Of a stretch of 64,000 nt of DNA, positions 54,617-63,427 are shown piece by piece. The notes below the pieces were generated by a model that was not told the DNA's origin, ran no database searches, and was given only the letters and a program-made list of their open reading frames with translations. Positions within the stretch are counted from its first letter, which is position 1, and every line of letters starts with the position of its first letter. The translations under genes and the position numbers were made by a program. The DNA is taken from NCBI RefSeq assembly GCF_005519465.1, contig NZ_CP027858.1, forward strand, positions 4,836,001 to 4,900,000, in the 5' to 3' direction. This DNA comes from Streptomyces clavuligerus. GTDB taxonomy: Bacteria; Actinomycetota; Actinomycetes; Streptomycetales; Streptomycetaceae.

Positions 54617-56337
54617 AGCGCGTCCCCGACCTGGGCGACGGTGAGCCAGGGGCGGGGCGCGAGCACCTTGGCGACCTGGGGGGCGAAGGCGGGGGAGGAG
54701 ACCACGACCTCGGCGGTGGGGCCGTCCGCGAGCACCTCGCCCTCCGCGAGGATCACCACCCGGTGGGCCAGCTCGGCCGCCAGCTCCACGTCGTGCGTGG
54801 CCAGGACGACGGTGTGCCCGGCGGCGGCGAGCTCCCGCAGCACCTTCACGAGCCGCGCCTTCGCGGCGTAGTCCAGGCCCCGGGTGGGCTCGTCGAGCAG
54901 CAGCAGCGGCGGACGCGCGGTGAGGACGACGGCCAGGGCCAGCGCGAGCCGCTGCCCCTCGGAGAGATCACGGGGGTGGGCCGAGTCGTCGAGCCCCGGC
55001 AGCAGCTCGCTCACGAGCGCCCGGCAGCTCCCGGGCGCAGCGCCCGCGTCCTCGTCGGCGGCCGAGCACTCGGCGGCCACGGTCTCCGCGTACAGCAGGT
55101 CGCGCGGCTCCTGCGGCACCAGGCCGACCCGGCGGATCAGCTCGGCGGGCCTGGTCCGGTGCGGGGTCAGCCCGCCGGTACGGACCGTTCCCGAGGCCGG
55201 TTCCACCAGTCCGACGAGGGCGGAGAGCAGCGTCGACTTGCCCGCGCCGTTGCGGCCCATGAGCGCGACGGTCTCCCCGGGGGCGAAGGCGAGCCCGACC
55301 CCGCGCAGGGCCTCGACCCGGCCCCGGCGCACGGTCAGCCCCGTCACGACGGCGGTGGCGGAGGAGGGCTCCCCGGCGTCCGGTGCGCGGCGTCCGGGCC
55401 GTACCCGGCCGAAGCGGGACGGACGGCGCGCGCGGCCACGTTCCGGAGCTGCTTCCGGAGCTTCCTGAGCCTCCGGGGCGCCGGGTACGGCGGTGTCCCG
55501 GCCGGGGGACGGAACGGGCCGCTCCGGGAGGCGGTCGCGCAGCTCGCCGGAGCGGCGGCGGGCGTCCCGCACGGTCAGCGGCAGCGGGTCCCAGCCCGCG
55601 AGCCGCCCGAGGTCCACGACCGGTGGGCGGACCGGTGAGACCGCCATCACCTCGGCGGGTGTCCCGAGCACCGGGGCCTCGCCGCGCCCGGGCAGCAGGA
55701 TGACCCGGTCCGCGTAGTGCACGACGCGTTCCAGCCGGTGCTCCGCGAGCAGCACCGTCGTCCCCAGGTCGTGCACCAGCCGTTGCAGCACGGCGAGCAC
55801 TTCCTCCGCGGCGCCCGGGTCCAGCGCGGACGTGGGCTCGTCGAGGACGAGCACTCGGGGGTGCGGGGTCAGCACGGAGCCGATCGCGACCCGCTGCCGC
55901 TGCCCGCCGGACAGGGTCGCGATCGACCGGTCCCGCAGCTCGGCGAGGCCCAGCAGGTCGAGGGTCTCCTCGACCCGGCGGCGCATCGCGGCGGGCGCGA
56001 GCCCCAGGGACTCCATGCCGTAGGCGAGTTCGTCCTCCACGGTGTCCGTGACGAAGTGGGCCAGCGGGTCCTGTCCGACCGTGCCGACGACATCGGCCAG
56101 CTCGCGCGGGCGGTGGGTGCGGGTGTCCCGCCCGTCGACCGTCACCCGGCCGCGCAGGGTGCCGCCGGTGAAGTGCGGCACGAGCCCGGAGACGGTGCCG
56201 AGCAGGGTCGACTTGCCGACCCCCGAGGGGCCGACGAGCAGCACCAGCTCGCCCTCGGGAACGGTGAGGTCGAGGCCGCTCAGGGCGGGGCCCGGCGCGC
56301 CGTCGTAGCGCACCGACACCTCCTCGAACCGGATCAC
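54613..56337 (-). CDS. ECF transporter dual ATPase (EcfA-EcfA')
   Basis: A 574-residue protein with two ABC ATPase domains. First: Walker A GPSGVGKST, signature LSGGQRQRV, Walker B VLVLDEPTSALD. Second (from about residue 335): Walker A GRNGAGKST, signature LSEGQRLAL, Walker B LLLLDEPTRGLD. A linker rich in Pro, Glu and Arg joins them. GTG 56337 overlaps the EcfT stop by 4 bp and follows a GAGGAG site. It energises the import complex. Confidence 0.92.
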   Translation of the reverse strand: MIRFEEVSVRYDGAPGPALSGLDLTVPEGELVLLVGPSGVGKSTLLGTVSGLVPHFTGGTLRGRVTVDGRDTRTHRPRELADVVGTVGQDPLAHFVTDTVEDELAYGMESLGLAPAAMRRRVEETLDLLGLAELRDRSIATLSGGQRQRVAIGSVLTPHPRVLVLDEPTSALDPGAAEEVLAVLQRLVHDLGTTVLLAEHRLERVVHYADRVILLPGRGEAPVLGTPAEVMAVSPVRPPVVDLGRLAGWDPLPLTVRDARRRSGELRDRLPERPVPSPGRDTAVPGAPEAQEAPEAAPERGRARRPSRFGRVRPGRRAPDAGEPSSATAVVTGLTVRRGRVEALRGVGLAFAPGETVALMGRNGAGKSTLLSALVGLVEPASGTVRTGGLTPHRTRPAELIRRVGLVPQEPRDLLYAETVAAECSAADEDAGAAPGSCRALVSELLPGLDDSAHPRDLSEGQRLALALAVVLTARPPLLLLDEPTRGLDYAAKARLVKVLRELAAAGHTVVLATHDVELAAELAHRVVILAEGEVLADGPTAEVVVSSPAFAPQVAKVLAPRPWLTVAQVGDAL

Positions 56338-58010
56338 GGGGACTCCTCGGGGGTGGTGCGTGGGGGAACGGGTGCGACCACGGCGGGAACCAGTCCGACG
56401 AGGATCGCGAGCGCGGGCCACAGCGGCAGTTCGGGAGCGGTCAGCGGAACGAGCGAGGGGTGCAGCGCGCCGGGTGCCCACCCGTTCGCGGCGATCATCA
56501 GCGCGGCCACCGCCGCGCCGGAACCGGCCACGAGCCAGGAGCGCGCGCCGAAGCGGTCGGGACGGTAGCGGGTGCGCGGCGAACGCCGTCCCCCGAGCCG
56601 CAGCCCGGCGACGGCGGCGGCGAGCCCCGCGGCGAGCAGCGGCAGCCCGTACGCGGACCCCTCGGCCGCCAGCAGACCGTAGGTGCCCGCGCAGACGCCG
56701 ATGAGCCCGCCGAGGGTGCACACGGCGGTCGTCCGGCGGACGGCGGCGGGGACCCGCGCGGTACGGCCGTACCCCCGGGCGTCCATGGAGGCGGCGACGG
56801 CGACGGAACGTTCCAGCGCGCTCTCCAGCACGGGCAGTCCGATCCGGGCGACGGCCCGGAGCCCGCCCGCGCTCCGGCCGCGCAGCCTGCGGGCGGTACG
56901 GAGCCGGGCGATGTCCGCGACCAGGTTCGGCGCGAACGTCATGGCGACGACGACCGCGACGCCCGCCTCGTACAGCGCGCCGGGCAGGGCGCGCAGCAGC
57001 CGGGCGGGGCTCGCGAGCGCGTTGGCGGCGCCGACGCAGATCAGCAGGGTGGCGAGTTTCGCGCCGTCGTACAGCGCGAACACGACCTGCTCGGCGGTGA
57101 CCCGTCCGCCGACGCGGATGCCGCGCGCCCAGTCGGGCAGGGGCAGCTCGGGCAGGGTGAAGAGGGTGTGCGTCCCGGGCAGCGGCGAGCCGAGCAGCAC
57201 GGAGAAGACGACCCTGATCGCGACGACCGCCAGACCCAGCTTGAGGAACGCGGTGTACGAACGGGCCCAGGGCGCGTCGGTCCGCCGCGCCGCCACGACA
57301 TGGCCCGCGACGCCCACGAGCGCCCCCAGCAGCAGCGGATTCGTGGTCCGCGACGCGGCGACGGCGAGCCCGACGGCCCACAGCCACCAGGCCCCCGGAT
57401 GCACGGCGTTCCCCCGCCCCGCGACGGGGGCCCGCCACCAGGCGGCGCCGCCGCCCCGGCGCGCGGGCGCGGACGGGGTGTCGTCGCGGAGCGGGGGCGT
57501 GCGGTCGGCCGCGCCGGTCGGGCCGGTGGCTGTCGGCCGTTTCGGCGGTGCCGCGGTGGTGGTGCCGGTGGTGCCGATCGGGTGGCGGCCGGGCGCCCCG
57601 GTGGCTGTCCGGCCTCCGCGCGGCTGCCCGGACGTCCCCGGACACCCATCGGCGCCCCGGCCCGCCAGCCGCTCCAGCCGCGTCGGCCGCCCGGCAGTCG
57701 GGGTGCCGGCGGCCCCGTCGGACGGGGCGCGCACGGGTACTGGAAGCCCGCGGTCCACCGCTCCGGCGCCATGCGTGGGTGCGTCCTCGGGCCGGGGGTG
57801 CCGGGTGGACGGGGACGTGGGCGGAGGTGTGGGGCGGGGTCCTTCGGTATGGGGTGTGGTCGTCGGCCGCTGTTCGTGGACCGGTGCGGGGGGAACGGTG
57901 TCCCGGGCGGTGGCGGTGGGCCCGGACGGGGTGTCCCCGTCGCCGGGCATGGGAAGGCCCCCCGGCGGCCTGGTGGCGCCGGGGGACGAGTCCGGGGCGG
58001 CCGGAGTCAT
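56334..58010 (-). CDS. ECF transporter transmembrane component T (EcfT)
   Basis: A 558-residue protein whose first 190 residues are a long, Pro/Thr/Gly-rich, probably disordered cytoplasmic extension. The membrane part has about six segments and the EcfT coupling motifs ASMDARGYGRT (residues near 410; A-R-G type) and an upstream RSVAVA. ATG 58010 overlaps the previous stop as ATGA. The long extension is unusual compared with the 200-270 residues of ordinary EcfT proteins. Confidence 0.88.
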   Translation of the reverse strand: MTPAAPDSSPGATRPPGGLPMPGDGDTPSGPTATARDTVPPAPVHEQRPTTTPHTEGPRPTPPPTSPSTRHPRPEDAPTHGAGAVDRGLPVPVRAPSDGAAGTPTAGRPTRLERLAGRGADGCPGTSGQPRGGRTATGAPGRHPIGTTGTTTAAPPKRPTATGPTGAADRTPPLRDDTPSAPARRGGGAAWWRAPVAGRGNAVHPGAWWLWAVGLAVAASRTTNPLLLGALVGVAGHVVAARRTDAPWARSYTAFLKLGLAVVAIRVVFSVLLGSPLPGTHTLFTLPELPLPDWARGIRVGGRVTAEQVVFALYDGAKLATLLICVGAANALASPARLLRALPGALYEAGVAVVVAMTFAPNLVADIARLRTARRLRGRSAGGLRAVARIGLPVLESALERSVAVAASMDARGYGRTARVPAAVRRTTAVCTLGGLIGVCAGTYGLLAAEGSAYGLPLLAAGLAAAVAGLRLGGRRSPRTRYRPDRFGARSWLVAGSGAAVAALMIAANGWAPGALHPSLVPLTAPELPLWPALAILVGLVPAVVAPVPPRTTPEESP

Positions 58011-58678
58011 CGACGGCGGCGGCGGGACTGCCACAGGGCCGCCGCCCCCAGGGCCGCGACGGCGGCGGCTCCGGCGAGGGCGCCCAGGGAGGGGCCGCCG
58101 TCGGAGGCCGTGGTGTCGTCCGCGGCGGACGTCTTCGCGGCGGCACCGGACTCACCGGAGAGCTGCTCGCCGCAGCCCGTCCGCGGATAACCCGAGATGG
58201 CGCAGAGCAGCGCCTGACCGTTGTAGCGCAGCGGCTTGGCCACCGCCGCGAGGGCGTCGGCGGTCGTCGCGGCCCCGGGCACCCGGGCGCAGGCCGTGCG
58301 CAGGGGCGGCGGGGTCTCGCCGGAGGGGGCGTCGGCACGGGTGCCCGGGTCGACGACGAGGGCGACGCGCTTGGTGTCCGGGCGCGCCGGGGTCGACCCG
58401 CAGACGTCCGCGAAGTCGGGCGCCCGGCGCGGGCGCGCCGCGTCCGAGCTGTTCTCGCTCACGGCGAAACGGAATCCGGCGACGGACCCGTCGGCGGGCC
58501 GGTGCGTCGCGGGGCCCTCCACGGCGTAGACCCACGCCGCCCCGTCCGTCTGCCAGAACGACCAGTAGCGGTACCCGGCGGCCTGCGCCGTCCCCGTTCC
58601 CGCCAGGGTCACCGCCGCCGTCAGCGCGAGGACGGCCGCGAGTGCGCGCGCGGCCCCCGCGGCGGCGGCGCGCCTCAC
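58007..58678 (-). CDS. SCO2322 family secreted protein
   Basis: A 223-residue protein with signal peptide (residues 1-37, cleavage near GTAQAAG) and a C-terminal membrane helix followed by SRRRRR, so it is surface anchored. The outer domain starts GYRYWSFWQTDGAAWVYAVE and has four cysteines. The YW...G...DG...FRF order resembles the small DUF4430/transcobalamin beta domain; this likeness is my own reading and unproven. GTG 58678 overlaps the upstream stop. Named after the Streptomyces family; function not established. Confidence 0.85.
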   Translation of the reverse strand: MRRAAAAGAARALAAVLALTAAVTLAGTGTAQAAGYRYWSFWQTDGAAWVYAVEGPATHRPADGSVAGFRFAVSENSSDAARPRRAPDFADVCGSTPARPDTKRVALVVDPGTRADAPSGETPPPLRTACARVPGAATTADALAAVAKPLRYNGQALLCAISGYPRTGCGEQLSGESGAAAKTSAADDTTASDGGPSLGALAGAAAVAALGAAALWQSRRRRR

Positions 58679-59946
58679 GAGCGGGACCTGCGGCGGCCCG
58701 CGAACAGGACGCCCACACCGGCGCTCGCCGCGAAGAACGCGCCGACGAACCACCACGTCCCGGAACCGGAATCCCCGTCCGTGTCCTTGGCGGCTTCGGC
58801 GGCTTCGGCGGCCTCAGCGGCCTCGGCGCCCTTCGGGGACGCCTGCTCCGGCTCGGGCCCGGTCGCGTTCAACGCCGCGACCAGGTCCGTCCCGCCGAAG
58901 TCGCGCGGGTCCCCGCCCGTCGCGTGCGCCGCGAACACGAGCTGCGCGTACGCGGCCGGGCCCGACTCCTTCGCCCAGCCGGCGGCGTTCTGCTCCAGCC
59001 AGGCGAGCGGCTTCTCCGCCTGCTCGGCCAGGCCCAGCGCGGCGAGCGCGACCACCGCGTCCGCCGTGTTGCCGACGTCGGGCTTCGGCTCCGGGTCGGC
59101 CGAGCCCGGCATGGGCGGCTGGAGCAGATGCCCCTTCTCCGCCAGCTCCTTCGTGAGATACCCGGCGCCGTTGCGGGCGGCGTCCTCGACGGTCCGCGCC
59201 GGGGCGCAGGCCACCGGCTCCGTGTCCTTCGGCGCCTGCGCGGGACCGGCCAGACCCGCGCCGCGCGCGGCGGTCACGGCCGCGGCGGTCGAGTCCGCGA
59301 CGAGCCCCGGCTGCTTCGGCTGGTAGACGAAGGCCCCGCCGTTCTCCTTCTCCCCGCACGGCCGCGCGAAGCCGAGCAGCGCGTCCTGGGGCGACTTCCC
59401 GTCCTTCGAGCGCGTCTGCTCCGGCTGCCCGCCCGCCGCCGCGAGCGCGCCGATCACCAGGGAGGTCGAGTTCGCGTCGCTGGCGCCGCCCGGGTTGTAG
59501 CTCCAGCCGCCGTCGGCGTTCTGCACGGACTTCAGCCAGTCCACGGACTTCCGCACGGTCGCGTCCTGCCCGCCGAGCGCGGCCAGCGCCTGCACGGCGG
59601 CGGCGGTGGCGTTCGAGTCGGGCAGCGTCTTCGGGTCGCAGTCGCGCCGGGTGTCGGCGCGGTACGAGGGGTACGCGCCGCTGTCGCACTGCTGCCCGGT
59701 GAGCCAGGCCACGGCCGCCCGCGCGGGGCGCACCCCGGCGGTGTCCTGCGCGAGCAGCGCCAGCGACTGCCGCCAGACACCGTCGTACGTCGGGTCGCCG
59801 GTCCCGTACAGACCGGTGGGGAGCGCCGCCGACGGCGCGGGGGCCGGTGCCGCGAGCGCGGTGGGCGCGGCGGCGGAGGCGATGGCGACGCCCAGTACGG
59901 CGGACACGGCGAGCGCGGCGGCGCTGCGACGGTATGCGGTGGTCAT
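58675..59946 (-). CDS. secreted alpha/alpha-toroid (prenyltransferase/squalene cyclase-like) protein
   Basis: A 423-residue surface protein: signal peptide (residues 1-32), then helical repeats of the squalene-cyclase/prenyltransferase toroid type (AAVQALAALGG, SVDWLKSVQNADGGWSYN, NTADAVVALAALGLA), a Glu/Ala-rich spacer, and a C-terminal membrane helix with RRRSRS. Intrinsic factor and transcobalamin bind B12 with the same fold. With the cobalamin riboswitch upstream and an ECF importer downstream, I infer a B12-binding surface protein rather than an enzyme. AGGAGAGG precedes ATG 59946. Confidence 0.85.
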   Translation of the reverse strand: MTTAYRRSAAALAVSAVLGVAIASAAAPTALAAPAPAPSAALPTGLYGTGDPTYDGVWRQSLALLAQDTAGVRPARAAVAWLTGQQCDSGAYPSYRADTRRDCDPKTLPDSNATAAAVQALAALGGQDATVRKSVDWLKSVQNADGGWSYNPGGASDANSTSLVIGALAAAGGQPEQTRSKDGKSPQDALLGFARPCGEKENGGAFVYQPKQPGLVADSTAAAVTAARGAGLAGPAQAPKDTEPVACAPARTVEDAARNGAGYLTKELAEKGHLLQPPMPGSADPEPKPDVGNTADAVVALAALGLAEQAEKPLAWLEQNAAGWAKESGPAAYAQLVFAAHATGGDPRDFGGTDLVAALNATGPEPEQASPKGAEAAEAAEAAEAAKDTDGDSGSGTWWFVGAFFAASAGVGVLFAGRRRSRS

Positions 59947-60064
59947 GAGCGGGCGGGCCTCTCCTGCGGGGGCCGGACCCGGGCCGATACGGGAGCCCGC
60001 GCTCCGGCTCCGTATTCCTCGACGGTGCCGGCCGCCGGCGGTCCGCCGACGGCATGAGCCGTCC

Positions 60065-60205
60065 ATGGCGCGCACGGGGCATTCCGACTCGCCGCTCCCG
60101 GGCCCCGGGGGTCCGATGGGCGGCTCACGGTTGCGGGTCAGTGCCGGAATTCCACCGGCTTCCCCCCATGCGGGCGTGATGACGACCTGTCTACTCTACG
60201 GGGGT
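60065..60205 (-). promoter_or_regulatory. cobalamin riboswitch
   Basis: Read on the minus strand, the leader shows the conserved blocks in order: ACAGGTCGTCATCACGCC, GGGGAAGCCGGTGGAATTCC, GGCACTGACCCGCAACCGTG, and the B12 box AGTCGGAATGCC (60078-60089, minus). It lies 120-260 bases before ATG 59946 and should shut off the operon when adenosylcobalamin is bound. Confidence 0.93.
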
Positions 60206-60264
60206 CCACTGAGTAACTGGAACATGAGCCCCCGCTTCCGCCCACCCGGCACGGGTGGCCCGCC

Positions 60265-61428
60265 TCACACCGCCATCCCCGCGTACCGCACCGGTTCCCC
60301 CGGCACGGTCTCGACGAGCCCCAGCCGTATCAGCCTCCGCAGATGCGCCGCCGCCTCCGCGACGGCGATGTTCCGGGAGTCGAACGGAATCCGCTCCCAG
60401 GGCCGGTTCCACTCCATCCGCTCCGCCGTCTCCCAGACGGTCAGCGGCTCCCCCAGCAGGACGAGCAGCCCGCGCAGCCTGCGCGCGTGGTGGTCCAGCA
60501 GCTCCCGTACCCGCCCGGCCGCCCCCGTGAAGGTGTGCTCGTGCGCGGGCAGCACCTCGGCGGGTGCCAGCCGCGCGACCCGTTCCAGCGAACGGAGATA
60601 GTCCCCGAGCGGGTCCGCCCCCGCGTCGGAACCGGCGGCGCCGTGGGAGGCGCCGCCGTCCGCCGGACCCAGCAACTCCTCGTACAGCCCGATGTGCGGA
60701 CTGATCCCCGGCAGCAGATGGTCGCCCGAGAAGAGCCGCCCGCGCCCCGGCAGCCGGGCCGGGTGGTTCTCCTCCAGATGGAGACAGACGTGCCCGGGGG
60801 TGTGGCCCGGCGTCCAGATCGCGCGCAGCCGCCGCCCGGGGAGGTCCAGCAGCTCGTCGGGGACGATCTCCCGGTCCGGCAGGGCCGCCCGGTACTGCGG
60901 CGGCGGGGGGCCGGACGGGGCCGGCCGCGCGGCGGCCCGCAGCCGGGCCAGATGCTCCTCGGGCGCTCCGGCCTGTCCGAGCCGGTCGGTCAGATAGCCG
61001 TACCAGTCCGCCGGGGAGGTCCGCCGGCTCCCGCGCACGATCTCCGTGTCGGCGGGGTGCATCGCCAGCCATGCCCCCGACGCCTCCCGGACCCGCCCGG
61101 AGAGGCCGTGGTGGTCCGGGTGGTGGTGGGTGATGACCACCCCGGTGACCTCCTCGACCGCCGTCCCGGCCGCGCGGAGCCCGCTGGTGAGGACGTCCCA
61201 GGAGGCCGGGTCGTCCCAGCCGGTGTCGATGAGCACCGGGCCCCGGTCGGTGTCGAGGACATGGACGCGGGTGTGGCCGAGGGGACTGTCCGGGATCGGG
61301 ACCCGGATCGACTGGACACCGCCCCCGTGATCGGTCACCACCGCCCCGTTCCCCCGGTGGTCCGCCGCCCCCTCGGCGGGGCCGCGGCCCGCCGCCTCTC
61401 CGTCCCCCGGCTCGGCCGCCTCCGTCAT
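60265..61428 (-). CDS. metallo-beta-lactamase fold hydrolase
   Basis: A 387-residue MBL-fold hydrolase. The metal site is VVITHHHPDHHGL, with further ligands in TPGHTPGHVCL and FSGDHLLPG; a C-terminal winged-helix-like region (residues about 300-380) follows, as in LACTB2-type or glyoxalase-II-like proteins. ATG 61428 is preferred over GTG 61449 because of a GAAGGGG run upstream. Divergent from the aldehyde dehydrogenase gene with a palindromic operator between them, so it may belong to the same steroid regulon. Confidence 0.88.
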   Translation of the reverse strand: MTEAAEPGDGEAAGRGPAEGAADHRGNGAVVTDHGGGVQSIRVPIPDSPLGHTRVHVLDTDRGPVLIDTGWDDPASWDVLTSGLRAAGTAVEEVTGVVITHHHPDHHGLSGRVREASGAWLAMHPADTEIVRGSRRTSPADWYGYLTDRLGQAGAPEEHLARLRAAARPAPSGPPPPQYRAALPDREIVPDELLDLPGRRLRAIWTPGHTPGHVCLHLEENHPARLPGRGRLFSGDHLLPGISPHIGLYEELLGPADGGASHGAAGSDAGADPLGDYLRSLERVARLAPAEVLPAHEHTFTGAAGRVRELLDHHARRLRGLLVLLGEPLTVWETAERMEWNRPWERIPFDSRNIAVAEAAAHLRRLIRLGLVETVPGEPVRYAGMAV

Positions 61429-61488
61429 ACCGCCCGCCCCTTCCGTCACGTACTTCCCCGTACAGCCGGAACGTTGCCCATGGTAACG

Positions 61489-61506
61489 AGAACTGATATC
61501 AGTTCT
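61489..61506. promoter_or_regulatory. perfect 18-bp palindrome, probable TetR operator
   Basis: AGAACTGATATCAGTTCT is fully symmetrical and sits between the divergent MBL-hydrolase and aldehyde dehydrogenase genes. The nearest regulator gene is the KstR-like one at 63.4 kb, but the sequence differs from the KstR consensus. Confidence 0.65.
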
Positions 61507-61552
61507 GAAAGACTGTCAGAAGACCGTTTCCCCGGTGCAGGAGGCAGTAGCC

Positions 61553-63073
61553 ATGACCGACTTCGTGGAACACGGAAAGCTGTTCATCGGCGGCGCGCTG
61601 ACCGACCCGTTGGGCACCGGGACCATCGATGTGGTCTCGCCCCACAGCGAGGAGATCATCGGCCGCGTCCCGCACGCCTCCCGCGCCGACGTCGACGCGG
61701 CGGTCGCCACCGCCCGCAAGGCGTTCGACGAGGGCCCCTGGCCCCGGATGACCCTCGACGAACGCATAGCCGTCGTCACCCGGATCAAGGACGGGGTCGC
61801 CGCCCGCCACGAGGAGCTGGCCCGGCTGGTCAGCTCCCAGAACGGCTCCCCGTACTCCTGGAGCGTCTTCGCCCAGGCGCTCGGGCCCGTGATGATCTGG
61901 GACGCGGCCATCACCGCCGCCCGCGCCACCGTCCACGAGGAGCGGCGCGCCGGGATGCTCGGCCCGCTCGTGGTGCGGCGGGAGCCCGTCGGCGTCGTCG
62001 CGGCGGTGATGCCGTGGAACGTGCCGCAGTTCACGGCGGCGTCCAAGCTGGCCCCCGCGCTGCTCGCGGGCTGCACGGCGATCCTCAAGCCGTCCCCCGA
62101 GGCGCCCCTCGACTCCTATCTCCTCGCGGAGATCATCCAGGAGGCGGGGCTCCCGGCGGGCGTGCTCTCGATCCTTCCGGCGGACCGCGAGGTCAGCGAG
62201 TACCTCGTGGGCCACCCCGGTGTCGACAAGGTCTCCTTCACCGGCTCGGTGGCCGCGGGCAAACGGGTGATGGAGGTCGCCTCCCGCCATCTCACCCGCG
62301 TCACCCTCGAACTGGGCGGCAAGTCCGCCGCGGTGATCCTGCCCGACGCCGACATCGCGGCCTCGGTGGCCGGGATCACCCCCGCCGCCTGGCTCAACAA
62401 CGGACAGGCGTGTGTGGCCCAGACCCGGGTGCTCGCCCCCCGCAGCCGGTACGACGAGATCGCCGAGGCCCTGACGGCGGCGGCCGAGGCGCTGGTCGTC
62501 GGCGACCCGCTGGACCCGGCGACCCAGGTCGGCCCGCTCGTCGCGCAGCGCCAGCAGCAGCGCTCGTTCGACTACATCGAACTGGGCCGCACGGCCGGGG
62601 CGAAGCTGCTCACCGGCGGCGGGCGCCCGGCCGCGCGGGACCGCGGCTGGTATGTCGAACCCACCCTCTTCGGCGAGGTCGACAACGGTATGCGGATCGC
62701 CCGCGAGGAGATCTTCGGACCGGTGATCTGTCTGCTGCCGTACGGGGACGAGGAGGAGGCCGCGCGGATCGCGAACGACTCCGACTTCGGGCTCAGCGGC
62801 AGCGTCTGGACCGCCGACACCGATCGCGGGCTCGACTTCGCCCGCCGGATCAGGACGGGGACGTACTCGGTCAACACATTCGGCGTGGACCTGGGGGCGC
62901 CGTTCGGGGGATACAAGAACTCCGGTCTGGGGCGGGAGATGGGTGTCGAGGGGTACGCCGCCTACCTTGAGCTCAAGACGATCCATCTGCCCGCCGGGTC
63001 CGGCGGCGCGGAGGACGCGGAGACAACGGGGACAACGGGGACAACGGGGACGGTGGAGCCGACGGATGGGTGA
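61553..63073 (+). CDS. aldehyde dehydrogenase (steroid-type)
   Basis: A 506-residue NAD-dependent aldehyde dehydrogenase. Catalytic Cys287 lies in NNGQACVAQTR and the base Glu253 in LELGGKSAA; FTGSVAAGKRV is the cofactor loop. The C-terminus carries a repeated TTGTTGTTG tail and is dispensable-looking. AGGAGG precedes ATG 61553. Together with ferredoxin and KstR it matches the aldehyde dehydrogenase gene found in actinomycete steroid gene sets. Its stop overlaps the ferredoxin start by 8 bp. Confidence 0.92.
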   Translation: MTDFVEHGKLFIGGALTDPLGTGTIDVVSPHSEEIIGRVPHASRADVDAAVATARKAFDEGPWPRMTLDERIAVVTRIKDGVAARHEELARLVSSQNGSPYSWSVFAQALGPVMIWDAAITAARATVHEERRAGMLGPLVVRREPVGVVAAVMPWNVPQFTAASKLAPALLAGCTAILKPSPEAPLDSYLLAEIIQEAGLPAGVLSILPADREVSEYLVGHPGVDKVSFTGSVAAGKRVMEVASRHLTRVTLELGGKSAAVILPDADIAASVAGITPAAWLNNGQACVAQTRVLAPRSRYDEIAEALTAAAEALVVGDPLDPATQVGPLVAQRQQQRSFDYIELGRTAGAKLLTGGGRPAARDRGWYVEPTLFGEVDNGMRIAREEIFGPVICLLPYGDEEEAARIANDSDFGLSGSVWTADTDRGLDFARRIRTGTYSVNTFGVDLGAPFGGYKNSGLGREMGVEGYAAYLELKTIHLPAGSGGAEDAETTGTTGTTGTVEPTDG

Positions 63074-63299
63074 TCGCTGGCGGATCGAGGTCGACCGGGG
63101 GGTCTGTGTCGGCTCGGGCATGTGCGTCGGCTCCGCGCCGGAGGGCTTCCGCCTGGACGCGGCCCGGCAGGCGCACCCCGCGACGGAGGAGGCGGACGCG
63201 GGCGAGCCCCTGCTCGAAGCGGCGGAGAACTGCCCGGTGGAGGCCATCACCATCACCCTGGCGGCCACCGGCGAACCGGTCTTCCCCCCGGAGGACTGA
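63066..63299 (+). CDS. 3Fe-4S ferredoxin
   Basis: A 77-residue ferredoxin with three cluster cysteines, CVGSGMCVGSAP and NCPVEAI, the spacing of [3Fe-4S] ferredoxins that serve P450s (FdxD/SoyB type). It overlaps the aldehyde dehydrogenase gene and could feed electrons to the CYP125-like P450. Confidence 0.92.
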   Translation: MGDRWRIEVDRGVCVGSGMCVGSAPEGFRLDAARQAHPATEEADAGEPLLEAAENCPVEAITITLAATGEPVFPPED

Positions 63300-63427
63300 C
63301 CGACCGCTCCCGCCCGGCGGTCCCGTACCGCGCGGGTGGCCGGTCGCCGTGGCCCGTGGCCCGTGGCCCTTGCCCCGCCGTCCGGCCGTGCCCCGCCGTC
63401 CGGTCCGGACCCGGGCGCCGCGCGTGC

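Noticed and set aside
54613..58338. Single 1241-codon minus-strand frame
   Set aside because: Only the part from GTG 56337 is real (dual ATPase). The upstream portion is a shadow of the EcfT gene.
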